A DNA stretch of 64,000 nt, from assembly GCA_017633985.1 (NCBI GenBank), contig JAGBOF010000008.1, positions 57,061 through 121,060 of the forward strand, given 5' to 3'. Below, piece by piece: positions 1 through 8,884 of the stretch. Below the pieces are notes generated by a model that saw only the letters and a list, made by a program, of their open reading frames with translations, was not told the DNA's origin and ran no database searches. The stretch's first letter is position 1; each line of letters opens with the position of its first letter. The DNA comes from Bacteroidales bacterium. GTDB taxonomy: Bacteria; Bacteroidota; Bacteroidia; Bacteroidales; P3. The translations under genes and the position numbers were made by a program.

Positions 1-440
1 AAGCAATTAGCAGGTGTAACCTCCAATTCATACGTTAACTCGGAACAATCACCTCCAGCTTTTGTATTACCTAAACGAACCGATCGCTTAAAACCCCAAT
101 TAGAAGGTATCTTATATAAACCGCCTTCCGATTTCTCATCTTTTGCAGTAGTATTTGTTTGCAAAACAAAATATTTATCACCAGAACTAGCACCCCAAAT
201 AGTTATATCTGCTTCTGCCGGTTTTGCATATATTTTAGTAAAAGTGAATTGAGGTTCTGAAAAAGATGTATTTGTAGCATAAGTCCCTGTCCTGGCAACC
301 CAACCTTCAAATGTCGGTGGGGTTTCATAAGTAAAATCCAGATTTGCACCTGCACGTATTTCATTTTGCGCATAAACGCCGCCGCAAAATAGCGTTGCCA
401 ATACCGCTAATAATATAAATGCTTTTATAGTTCTTACCAT
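1..440 (-). CDS. Secreted protein, N-terminal part only (cut by window edge)
   Basis: Reading leftward from an ATG at 438-440, the frame stays open for about 146 codons to the window edge, so the C-terminus is missing. It begins MVRTIKAFILLAVLATLFCG and continues to a VYAQN cleavage region, a typical signal peptide with Bacteroidota-style cleavage after AQ. The mature part is rich in Thr, Gly and aromatic residues (for example TPPTFEGWVARTGTYA and ITIWGASSGDKYF), which suggests an extracellular beta-sandwich. It may be T9SS cargo like the two large proteins further along, but no sorting domain can be seen here. A TAnnTTTG promoter lies about 55 bp upstream. No family was recognised. Confidence 0.75.
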   Translation of the reverse strand, partial: MVRTIKAFILLAVLATLFCGGVYAQNEIRAGANLDFTYETPPTFEGWVARTGTYATNTSFSEPQFTFTKIYAKPAEADITIWGASSGDKYFVLQTNTTAKDEKSEGGLYKIPSNWGFKRSVRLGNTKAGGDCSELTYELEVTPANC

Positions 441-495
441 ATTATTTTTACCGTTAATTCTTTTAACATTCAGACACAATTTAGCATTATGTTTT

Positions 496-504
496 GCAAA
501 GGTA
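496..504 (-). promoter_or_regulatory. Bacteroidota -7 promoter element for the partial secreted gene
   Basis: Read on the minus strand this is TACCTTTGC, matching the TAnnTTTG -7 consensus of the Bacteroidota primary sigma factor. It lies 55 bp upstream of the ATG at 440. Confidence 0.6.
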
Positions 505-564
505 TTAATTTTTTTTCAATTCCGCTGCGCTTTAAGCGAAAAAATTTCCGCCCCGTCGCTTCTT

Positions 565-680
565 ACCGCCGCCCCTTGCCGTAATAATCTGAAAAAAACT
601 GTTTTTTTGAGGTAAAAAAACTGTTTTTTTGCTCCGAAAAAACACTTTTTTTGAAATTTTTATGCGACGGGGCGGCGGCA
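565..680. repeat. Hairpin-rich dispersed element, copy A
   Basis: The ends are GC-rich imperfect inverted repeats: left CCGCCGCCCCTTGCCG, right CGACGGGGCGGCGGCA. Between them lie three imperfect palindromes of the form A7-NNN-T7 (AAAAAAACTGTTTTTTT and variants) spaced about 22-23 bp apart. A second copy with the same architecture and orientation is at 58227-58340. It sits between the 3' end of mutS2 and the start region of the partial secreted gene. No ORF is present, so it could be a non-autonomous MITE/REP-like element or a paired terminator structure. Confidence 0.7.
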
Positions 681-716
681 ACAAGTCTTAAGGCGTAATT
701 TTTACCCCAAAGGGCG

Positions 717-3227
717 TTACTCTAACTCCACAACGGTTATTCCTTCTCCGCCGAAACGGATGTCTTCCGCATGGCAAGAAACCACATCAGCCTGTCGGCG
801 CAAATAATCCCGCACCAAAGTCTTCAATATTCCGTCACCTTTGCCGTGAAGTATCTTCAAATGCCGCTCACCCAACATACGGGCATCGTCCAAAAACTTC
901 TCAAGCGCAGTCAAAGCCTCCTCACCGCGGTATCCCCGCAGATCAAGTTTTTCATTAAAGTTAAGGCGTATTTTATTCAAGTCAAACGATGTTTTTATCT
1001 GCACATTATTAAAGGCAGAAGCGTTGTTGCGGTTGTTATCACGCATTTGTTTCAAATAAGAATGCTTATCAATCTTCAAAACATTCTTCTTGGTAGTCTG
1101 AATACGCATATCGCCCATATCAATCTGCAAACGGTTTTTGTCAATACCTACAACTACGCCTATATTCTCCGTTTGCGGGAAGATAACATAGTCATTTAAT
1201 AAAATTTCGCCGCCGATGATTTTGATGTTTTGCTTCTTCAGCGTCGGCAAATCCGCTTCGGTTTGCGGCGTTTCTTCTTTTTGAATGTCTTTGGTAAGGG
1301 TTTCGATTTGCGTTTTAACCTCCTGCTTAAGTTGTTTTACCGTTTCCTTTTCGGCTTTGGTGGTTTTGATTTGCTCAATAGTGTGTTCTATCTGTTTATT
1401 TGCCGACGAAAGTATTTCTTTTGCCTGATTGCGGGCTTGATTAAGTATTTGCTTTTTGTCATTCTCGAGTTTCAAGGACATTTCGCGGTATTTCTGCACG
1501 GTTTGATACAGTATCTCGTCGTACTGTTTCGCACTGCGCAAATGCTTTTCGCTTTCCAATTTATTAACCTCTATCTGCTGCAATTTTTCTTCGAATTTGA
1601 CGCCCTGTTTGCCCAGTTTCTTTTTGGCGTTAGCGATAATTATTTTGCTCAAACCGATTTTTTCGGCAATTTCAAACGCAAAGGATGAACCAGGAGTGCC
1701 TATTGTCAAGGTGTAAAGCGGTTTCATGGCGGCGGTATCGAATAACATTGCCGCATTAACGATGCCTGCGTGGTCGAATGCCAGATGTTTCAGCACCGAA
1801 TAATGGGTTGTCACAACGCCGTAGGCCTTGATAGTATTCAGATGCTCCAATATGCTTTCGGCTATCGCTCCCCCTACCGCAGGATCGGTTCCCGTGCCGA
1901 GTTCATCGATTAAAAACAAAGTGTCACGGTCGGATTGTTCGCAGATTTGGGATAAGTTTTTAAGATGTGACGAATATGTGGAAAGATCATCTGATAAACT
2001 CTGCTGGTCGCCTATTGATAGGAAAATTTTTTCGAATATCCCCGCAACGGAAACCTCTTTCATCGGTACAAGAAGTCCGCATTGGAGCATGTATTGCAGC
2101 AATGCCACGGTTTTTAAGCAAACGGATTTTCCCCCTGCGTTAGGTCCTGATATTACAAGGATTCTTTGCTTATCGTTCAACTCTATTTTAAGCGGCACAA
2201 TGCTTTTGCCTTTCTGTTTTAAGGCACTTTCCAATATAGGATGGCGTGCATCGTACCACAGACATGCGGGTTTGTCCGTCATTTGCGGCATTGAAGCGTT
2301 CGTTTCCAATGCATACATGGCTTTGGCACGTATAAAATCTATCTGAACCAACACACCGTAACAGTTAATCAGCGTCTGCAGACTGCTGCGCAGCAAATCG
2401 GAAAACTCAAGCAATATGCGGTGAATCTCCCTTTGCTCCTCAAAGAAAAGTTCCTTCATCTCAAAGTTCAAAGATACGATTTCCTCGGGCTCAATATAGA
2501 AAGTTTGCCCCGTTTGCGAAGTATCATGTAAAATTCCCTTCACATTACGCTTGTAAGTTGCCTTAACGGGTACGACAAGTGCGTCATTGCGGACGCTTAT
2601 TTCGTCTTCATCGTTGGTATAGCCCTCTTTTTTGCAGTGAAGAATAATCTGATTGATTTGTTTTTCTATCTGACGGCGTTTACTTTCCTTTTTGTTGTAA
2701 ATTTCCCGCAATACAGGCGAACAAGACGGTTTTATATTGCCTTCTTCATCTATAATTTCGGTAATGTTATGCAGTATCTCATATACGGTATGCAGCATGC
2801 CGAGGTCAGACGGTTGTCCGAGGTCTTCTGATTCATCATCTTGCAAAAAGGAATTGTCGAATGATTGCACCAATGCGATTAAATCTGGAATTTGTGTAGC
2901 ATCTCCGCCTTTTAAAAACATCAAAATATCTTTCACACACGTTAAACTGTCATACAGTTTAGGCATATCCTCCAAAGCAATGCGTGAGTCCTTAACCTTC
3001 AACTGGCTTAAAACCTCCCGCATATCGATATATCCCGAATCGGGAAACTGTTTCAATCCCATTAAAAGCCCCCTCATCTGATACGATTGGCGCAGCAATG
3101 CGGTTATGTGATTAAAATCATTTGAAAACTTTATGTTTTGTGCCTCTTCTTTGGCACCCGATGTTCTGCAATAGTGAATTATGCGGTTTATTATCTCCTG
3201 AAATTCCAGCGATTTAACTAAATTCAT
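717..3227 (-). CDS. mutS2: Endonuclease MutS2
   Basis: MutS2-family ATPase/nuclease, linked in other bacteria to suppression of recombination and to rescue of collided ribosomes. Visible features are an N-terminal MutS-like core beginning MNLVKSLEF, a Walker A GPNAGGKS, a Walker B LFLIDELGTGTDP, a long coiled-coil linker rich in Lys, Glu and Gln, and a C-terminal Smr domain with LDLRGYRGEEAL and the LHGKGDG loop. The ATG at 3227 is preferred over an in-frame start at 3263 because the extra 12 residues (MTLHIIYIHKYE) are unlike the family. Length of about 836 residues is normal. It is transcribed alone from a TAATTTTG promoter about 50 bp upstream. Confidence 0.95.
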   Translation of the reverse strand: MNLVKSLEFQEIINRIIHYCRTSGAKEEAQNIKFSNDFNHITALLRQSYQMRGLLMGLKQFPDSGYIDMREVLSQLKVKDSRIALEDMPKLYDSLTCVKDILMFLKGGDATQIPDLIALVQSFDNSFLQDDESEDLGQPSDLGMLHTVYEILHNITEIIDEEGNIKPSCSPVLREIYNKKESKRRQIEKQINQIILHCKKEGYTNDEDEISVRNDALVVPVKATYKRNVKGILHDTSQTGQTFYIEPEEIVSLNFEMKELFFEEQREIHRILLEFSDLLRSSLQTLINCYGVLVQIDFIRAKAMYALETNASMPQMTDKPACLWYDARHPILESALKQKGKSIVPLKIELNDKQRILVISGPNAGGKSVCLKTVALLQYMLQCGLLVPMKEVSVAGIFEKIFLSIGDQQSLSDDLSTYSSHLKNLSQICEQSDRDTLFLIDELGTGTDPAVGGAIAESILEHLNTIKAYGVVTTHYSVLKHLAFDHAGIVNAAMLFDTAAMKPLYTLTIGTPGSSFAFEIAEKIGLSKIIIANAKKKLGKQGVKFEEKLQQIEVNKLESEKHLRSAKQYDEILYQTVQKYREMSLKLENDKKQILNQARNQAKEILSSANKQIEHTIEQIKTTKAEKETVKQLKQEVKTQIETLTKDIQKEETPQTEADLPTLKKQNIKIIGGEILLNDYVIFPQTENIGVVVGIDKNRLQIDMGDMRIQTTKKNVLKIDKHSYLKQMRDNNRNNASAFNNVQIKTSFDLNKIRLNFNEKLDLRGYRGEEALTALEKFLDDARMLGERHLKILHGKGDGILKTLVRDYLRRQADVVSCHAEDIRFGGEGITVVELE

Positions 3228-3272
3228 TTCGTATTTGTGTATATAAATAATGTGTAACGTCAAAATCCGTCT

Positions 3273-3281
3273 GCAAAATTA
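3273..3281 (-). promoter_or_regulatory. -7 promoter element of mutS2
   Basis: Minus strand TAATTTTGC, matching TAnnTTTG, 46 bp upstream of the mutS2 start. Confidence 0.55.
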
Positions 3282-3374
3282 CGCAAATTTACATTCATAT
3301 GCCGTAAACGCCCCTAAAAATCACATTTTAACCTCATCATCAACCCTGTCAAAATAAGGATATTGCATAAGCCC

Positions 3375-3458
3375 AAAATAAAACGCCGTATTAATAAATT
3401 ATTACGCCACGTCAGTAAATTTTTATGCCGTATTATTTTCCTCTAACAGCGTAAAAAT
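3375..3458. repeat. 21-bp module array, four units
   Basis: Four successive 21-bp units, each with a central CGCC/GCCG-like core in A/T flanks (AAAATAAAACGCCGTATTAA, then AAATTATTACGCCACGTCAG, and so on). It belongs to the same dispersed family as the arrays near 20.9, 25.6, 27.4, 33.4, 37.1, 48.7 and 54.5 kb. The surrounding stretch 3282-3679 shows no convincing gene; a 66-codon plus-strand frame at 3515-3715 is AT-rich low complexity. Confidence 0.6.
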
Positions 3459-3679
3459 TTGAACACAATAATAAGATACTTTTTTTATCCTTATTCAGAA
3501 AACAAAATATCTGCATGTCATGGCATCAAATTGAGATTAAAATCCCATATAACATTATAAAACACATAAAGTTCAATACGCCGTTATTGAGCAAACGGCT
3601 TTTTATCTGCACGGTAATATGCAAAATTTGCATATTACATCTTTCAATATTAAATCTTTGCCATTATAAAATAATTATG

Positions 3680-3688
3680 TATTTTTGC
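3680..3688 (+). promoter_or_regulatory. -7 promoter element of the zeta-like module
   Basis: TATTTTTGC fits TAnnTTTG and lies 20 bp before the ATG at 3708, leaving a very short leader. Confidence 0.6.
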
Positions 3689-3707
3689 AGTGTAATTTTT
3701 TGGCAAA

Positions 3708-3893
3708 ATGAATAAAGATTCAATCAAAACAGCATCTGTAGAAGAACCTACGGATGAAATGTTAAGCGAACTGATGCATGAGGTTGGGGCAGATGTAAGG
3801 AAAAAAACCGATATTACTATCAAAGAGCATTACGCTAAATTAAAACAGTCGGTTGCCGCTGCATTGAATAACGTGAATTCAATGACATTATAA
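3708..3893 (+). CDS. Small putative antitoxin paired with zeta-like kinase
   Basis: A 61-residue acidic and helical protein with no recognised domain; PTDEMLSELMHEVGADVRKK reads as an amphipathic helix. It lies 2 bp upstream of a P-loop zeta-toxin-like gene and shares its promoter, the standard arrangement of an antitoxin-toxin operon. Short upstream partners of chromosomal zeta-like kinases are commonly annotated as antitoxins, but this sequence is too short to assign by eye. The role is inferred from context only. Confidence 0.6.
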   Translation: MNKDSIKTASVEEPTDEMLSELMHEVGADVRKKTDITIKEHYAKLKQSVAAALNNVNSMTL

Positions 3894-3895
3894 TT

Positions 3896-4495
3896 ATGAA
3901 TATGCACAAACCTGTCCTTATTGTTATTGCAGGACCTAACGGCTCCGGTAAAACATCAGTAACATCCAAATTATTAAAGCATGAATGGATGGAAGATGCC
4001 TTATATGTCAATCCTGATATTGTAGCTCAGGAAGTTTTCGGAGATTGGAATAATGAACAAGCGGTACTGAAAGCTCTAAAGTATTGTGAAGTTCAAAGAG
4101 AAAACTGCCTGAAAGAACATAAGAGTCTTATTTTTGAAACAGTTCTGTCTACTGACGAAAAAGTAAACTTTATTAAACGGGCTAAAGAACTGGATTTTTT
4201 TATCAGGTTGTTTGTTGTCGGCACTGAAAATCCTACAATAAATGCCTCACGAATAGCAAAACGTGTCATGCAAGGCGGACATACAGTCCCTATTGATAAG
4301 ATTATTTCACGTTATTACAAATCTATTACCAATTGTGTCATTGTTTCTAAATTTGCCGACAGGACCTATGTTTATGACAACTCTGCCGAAAATGAAGATG
4401 CGAAACTATTATTCAGATTTGTAGATGGCAGGTTATTTAAACAATACACAAAGAATCTACCATTGTGGACAGTAAACAGTTTTTATGAAATATAA
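3896..4495 (+). CDS. Zeta-toxin-family P-loop kinase
   Basis: A 199-residue P-loop protein with Walker A GPNGSGKTS at residues 11-19, then NPDIVAQEVFGD (substrate-side Asp region), ETVLSTDEKV and the basic stretch NASRIAKRVMQGGH, as in zeta toxins and related chromosomal kinases. Plasmid zeta toxins phosphorylate UDP-N-acetylglucosamine and block peptidoglycan synthesis. Chromosomal relatives may have other substrates. It follows the 61-residue partner by 2 bp and ends at a hairpin shared with convergent thiC. Toxin activity is inference; membership of the kinase family is well supported. Confidence 0.85.
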   Translation: MNMHKPVLIVIAGPNGSGKTSVTSKLLKHEWMEDALYVNPDIVAQEVFGDWNNEQAVLKALKYCEVQRENCLKEHKSLIFETVLSTDEKVNFIKRAKELDFFIRLFVVGTENPTINASRIAKRVMQGGHTVPIDKIISRYYKSITNCVIVSKFADRTYVYDNSAENEDAKLLFRFVDGRLFKQYTKNLPLWTVNSFYEI

Positions 4496-4499
4496 AAAA

Positions 4500-4532
4500 G
4501 AACTTGTGTAAAATTTGCACAAGTTCCTTTTA
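4500..4532. terminator. Bidirectional terminator between zeta-like gene and thiC
   Basis: GAACTTGTG and CACAAGTTC form a 9-bp stem around a short loop, followed by CCTTTTAT on the plus strand and preceded by AAAAAAG, so it can serve both convergent genes. Confidence 0.75.
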
Positions 4533-4587
4533 TATAATAATTAATACTTATCCCGTTTGTTCCTTTTGGGAAGATGTTGTCAAATAG

Positions 4588-6309
<1,722 letters not shown>

Positions 6310-6313
6310 TTAT

Positions 6314-6455
6314 TTATTGTTTGGTTGTTATTATCTGTTTTAAATTTAATACATCCTCTAATTGTGCAATTTGCCTGCGTGCATTGTCTAACAAAGAGGC
6401 TATTTGTTTAACAAGTCCGTCAAAGACAATATTTGTATTTTTTTGTTTCCTGCAT
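6314..6455 (-). pseudogene. Short gene remnant between Fic gene and thiC (A-tract frameshift)
   Basis: An ATG at 6453-6455 begins MQETKK, then a run of seven A residues puts the frame into an early stop. One extra A would continue into a protein-like stretch containing NIVFDGLVKQIASLL, DNARRQIAQLEDVLNL and KQIITTKQ, ending at TAA 6314-6316. The DNARRQIA helix resembles the N-terminus of DUF1016/YhcG-type nucleases, but the similarity is slight. It could be a decayed fragment, a slippage-dependent small protein, or an accidental open stretch. Confidence 0.4.
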
Positions 6456-6457
6456 AA

Positions 6458-7663
6458 TTATTTCTCTTTCTTCATTATTTCATTATACAAAGAAAAACCT
6501 TTAACTGTCAATAAGTATTTTTGTTTAGGGTGATGAGGATTGTCGGGATAAAGCATTTGTATGAAACCTTCTTGCAGGGCAGGGGTAAGAGAATAAGTAA
6601 TAAAATTCTTTCTGTCCTTCAAACCTATCAATTCCATGATTTGTTTTATCCCCAGTTGTTCTTCTCCTATGGTCTTAACTATTCTTAATGTGTTTTCATT
6701 CTTAATATTAAAAATTTTATCAATACGCTGCGAAACAGAAAAGTTTAAACTTGTGGGGGTAGTTGTGGGGGTAGTTGTGGGGGTAGACTTTTTAATTTGC
6801 TCTATCATTTTTTCAACTTCTTTCCGCCATTCCGTAGGTGGTTCTATAAGAAGATAACGGTTCTTCAGTTCATTGTTTTCTCCAATTAAAAGATTGCGGA
6901 AAAATCTTATAAGAAAAACAGGCTCGTATGATATGCCTTTTTGAATATTTTTGTAGTTGGCTCTTACAAGTGCATTGCGGAAATACCATGCATTGTCCGC
7001 AAAAAGATTATTATCCACTTTAAAGCCTAATGAACGCAAGTATTTTATAGTAAATATAGCAGTTGTTCTTGTATTTCCTTCTCCGAAAGGATGTATTTGC
7101 CAAATACCGGAAACAAATTTCGCTATATGCTCCGCAACTTTTTCCATTGATAAGCCTGCATAGTTAAATTCTTTTTCAGTTTGCAAATCGTATTCTACAG
7201 CCTGTTTTATATCAGTAGCACTTACATATAAAACAGTATCACCTCTTAAAACCCATTCTTTTTTTGTTATATTATAATCTCTTATTTGTCCTGCAAAGTT
7301 AAAAACTCCCTCAAAAACTCTTTTGTGTATAGCAAGCAATCCGACGAAAGTAAATGCAAAAGTTTCTTCTTGCAAAAGTTTTGATATATTTGCGGAAACT
7401 TTATCGGCTTCCTGCATTATATCATCGTCTTTTTCTTTTATAGGTTTTGTTTTGTAATAAGTATTTACAAGTTCCCGTGCTTGGTCTATGGTAATTTCTC
7501 CCTCTATATGACGCTTTGCCGTTTGTTTTAAATAATCAGAAACATACAAACCGTCAACAGACTGCAATCCTATTGCAGTCCTCCAAGCATAAGCCTTTTC
7601 TCTTTTGTGAGGTTCTCCTGCCCGTATATACTCCTGAAAATCTATATATTTATTCTCTTGCAT
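6458..7663 (-). CDS. Fic family protein with VbhA-like N-terminal region and C-terminal winged helix
   Basis: 401 residues. The Fic core motif is HPFGEGNTRT at residues 191-200, keeping the catalytic His and the anion-binding Gly-Asn but with Thr in the usual second-Gly position. Fic proteins usually transfer AMP from ATP onto target hydroxyls. Residues about 24-70 (AYAWRTAIGLQSVDG, then GEITIDQARELVNTYY) look like a fused VbhA-type antitoxin segment, though the expected S/TxxxE(G/N) motif is degenerate. A Pro/Thr linker made of 12-bp repeats (TPTTTPTTTPTS) joins a C-terminal winged-helix-like domain (LGIKQIMELIGLKDRKNF). It lies 43 bp downstream of the specificity-subunit gene. Confidence 0.85.
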   Translation of the reverse strand: MQENKYIDFQEYIRAGEPHKREKAYAWRTAIGLQSVDGLYVSDYLKQTAKRHIEGEITIDQARELVNTYYKTKPIKEKDDDIMQEADKVSANISKLLQEETFAFTFVGLLAIHKRVFEGVFNFAGQIRDYNITKKEWVLRGDTVLYVSATDIKQAVEYDLQTEKEFNYAGLSMEKVAEHIAKFVSGIWQIHPFGEGNTRTTAIFTIKYLRSLGFKVDNNLFADNAWYFRNALVRANYKNIQKGISYEPVFLIRFFRNLLIGENNELKNRYLLIEPPTEWRKEVEKMIEQIKKSTPTTTPTTTPTSLNFSVSQRIDKIFNIKNENTLRIVKTIGEEQLGIKQIMELIGLKDRKNFITYSLTPALQEGFIQMLYPDNPHHPKQKYLLTVKGFSLYNEIMKKEK

Positions 7664-7706
7664 ATCTTGTTATTTCCTTAATACTATTAAAGCCTTAACA
7701 CTCTCT

Positions 7707-8873
7707 TTATCCCACTACTTCTTTTGTTGTTTGGATTATTTTATCTTTCCAAGCAACAACGTTTTTAATACATTGTTTTTCTATTGCACGGATATATGTT
7801 TCCATAAATTTATAATCTATCTTTCCTCTGTCATCAACAGGTAAACATACGTTCATTCCCATTGCAATCTTTCTGTTAAACTTCGTTGCATAATCAAATC
7901 TTCCTTTTGCAGATTTTCTGAAACAAGACAGAAAATATAATAAAGTTTCTTCTTTCCAATCATTGTTATCAGATAAAGGATATAATCCCTGCACATGAGA
8001 ATACCCTATGAAATCATCAGGTTGATAAAAGATAGCATCGGACGTTGTCGTATCACTGAATGTTATCATATTTCCTTGTTCGGTAGGCTTTCTATCCACA
8101 TATCCTCCTATGCCGTTACTCATACTCGAATTGACAACGACAGGAACATTACCTTGTTTTTCAAACAGAGTAGTATTCGTATAGCCGTAAGATTTGGTCG
8201 GATGTATGTTAAATAATTTACCTATCATATAGTTCTTATATTTTACCCTCCCCTGTGTAAATTTATCTATAGCGGAGAGTTCTTCTTTAGAAAGAGTGTA
8301 ATCCTTAAATCCACAAACTTCCAAATATGCTACGAGCTCGCGGATGCGAGCGAGTTCGAGCTCGCGGATGCGAGCGAGTTCTAGCTCGCGGATGTATTTC
8401 TCCATATAATCAAGGGATAATACATTATCTTTAAATGGCAATAGCAAGACCGTATTATTGAATAATGTTTCAAAGTCCCTTACTAATTTACTTGCATAAT
8501 ACAGACTTGATTTATTAAACCAAGAAATAAAGTATTGGGCATTAGTGGCGTTTAATCCGTCAAATTTAGGAAATATTGTTTTAGTAAATTGTCCTGCATA
8601 AAAATCTTTTTCCATATAAAAGAATTGCATACCCAACATACCAACAGCAATAGAATTCCCTTTTATTTTATGTTCTTCATCCAAATAATCAACATAACCT
8701 AATATACCGTTATTTAATACCGTTCTCGTAAAATAAGGGTATTCATTTGTATTGTTAAATACAAAACTGTCTTTGTTCAGTTGTGGATTACATTTTACTG
8801 TAAAATAATCTTTTGCTTGACATTGTTTGAATGTGCCTCCGTCCGCTATGAAGTCATCATTTAGTTCTTGCAA
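7707..8873 (-). CDS. DNA specificity (S) subunit, BcgI-B/HsdS-like
   Basis: About 388 residues with HsdS layout: target domain 1, a conserved helix (LSLDYMEKYIRELELARI), target domain 2, and a second copy of the conserved helix at the C-terminus (IDYKFMETYIRAIEK). Such proteins recognise two half-sites and guide the partner methylase-nuclease. No ATG fits the start; TTG at 8873, 11 bp after the stop of the upstream gene, is the best choice, with TAA in frame at 8907. The central helix carries a 24-bp tandem repeat giving RELELARI repeats. It is likely translationally coupled to the upstream nuclease-methylase gene. Confidence 0.85.
   Translation of the reverse strand: MQELNDDFIADGGTFKQCQAKDYFTVKCNPQLNKDSFVFNNTNEYPYFTRTVLNNGILGYVDYLDEEHKIKGNSIAVGMLGMQFFYMEKDFYAGQFTKTIFPKFDGLNATNAQYFISWFNKSSLYYASKLVRDFETLFNNTVLLLPFKDNVLSLDYMEKYIRELELARIRELELARIRELVAYLEVCGFKDYTLSKEELSAIDKFTQGRVKYKNYMIGKLFNIHPTKSYGYTNTTLFEKQGNVPVVVNSSMSNGIGGYVDRKPTEQGNMITFSDTTTSDAIFYQPDDFIGYSHVQGLYPLSDNNDWKEETLLYFLSCFRKSAKGRFDYATKFNRKIAMGMNVCLPVDDRGKIDYKFMETYIRAIEKQCIKNVVAWKDKIIQTTKEVVG
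8334..8394. repeat. 24-bp tandem repeat in the S-subunit spacer helix
   Basis: Two identical 24-bp copies (8334-8357 and 8358-8381) and a partial third, containing GAGCTCGCGGATGCGAGC, are GC-rich against an AT-rich gene. On the coding strand they give eight-residue repeats RELELARI. In type I HsdS proteins such as EcoR124, the repeat number in this helix sets the spacing between the two half-sites. Confidence 0.9.
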
Positions 8874-8884
8874 ACGGAGGCTAT

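Noticed and set aside
771..1199. Plus-strand open frames opposite mutS2 (771-1199, 1230-1688, 1828-2346)
   Set aside because: They lie wholly within the strongly supported mutS2 gene and have no recognisable motifs.
3515..3715. 66-codon plus-strand frame upstream of the zeta-like module
   Set aside because: AT-rich low complexity, overlaps the promoter and the next gene's start, no motif.
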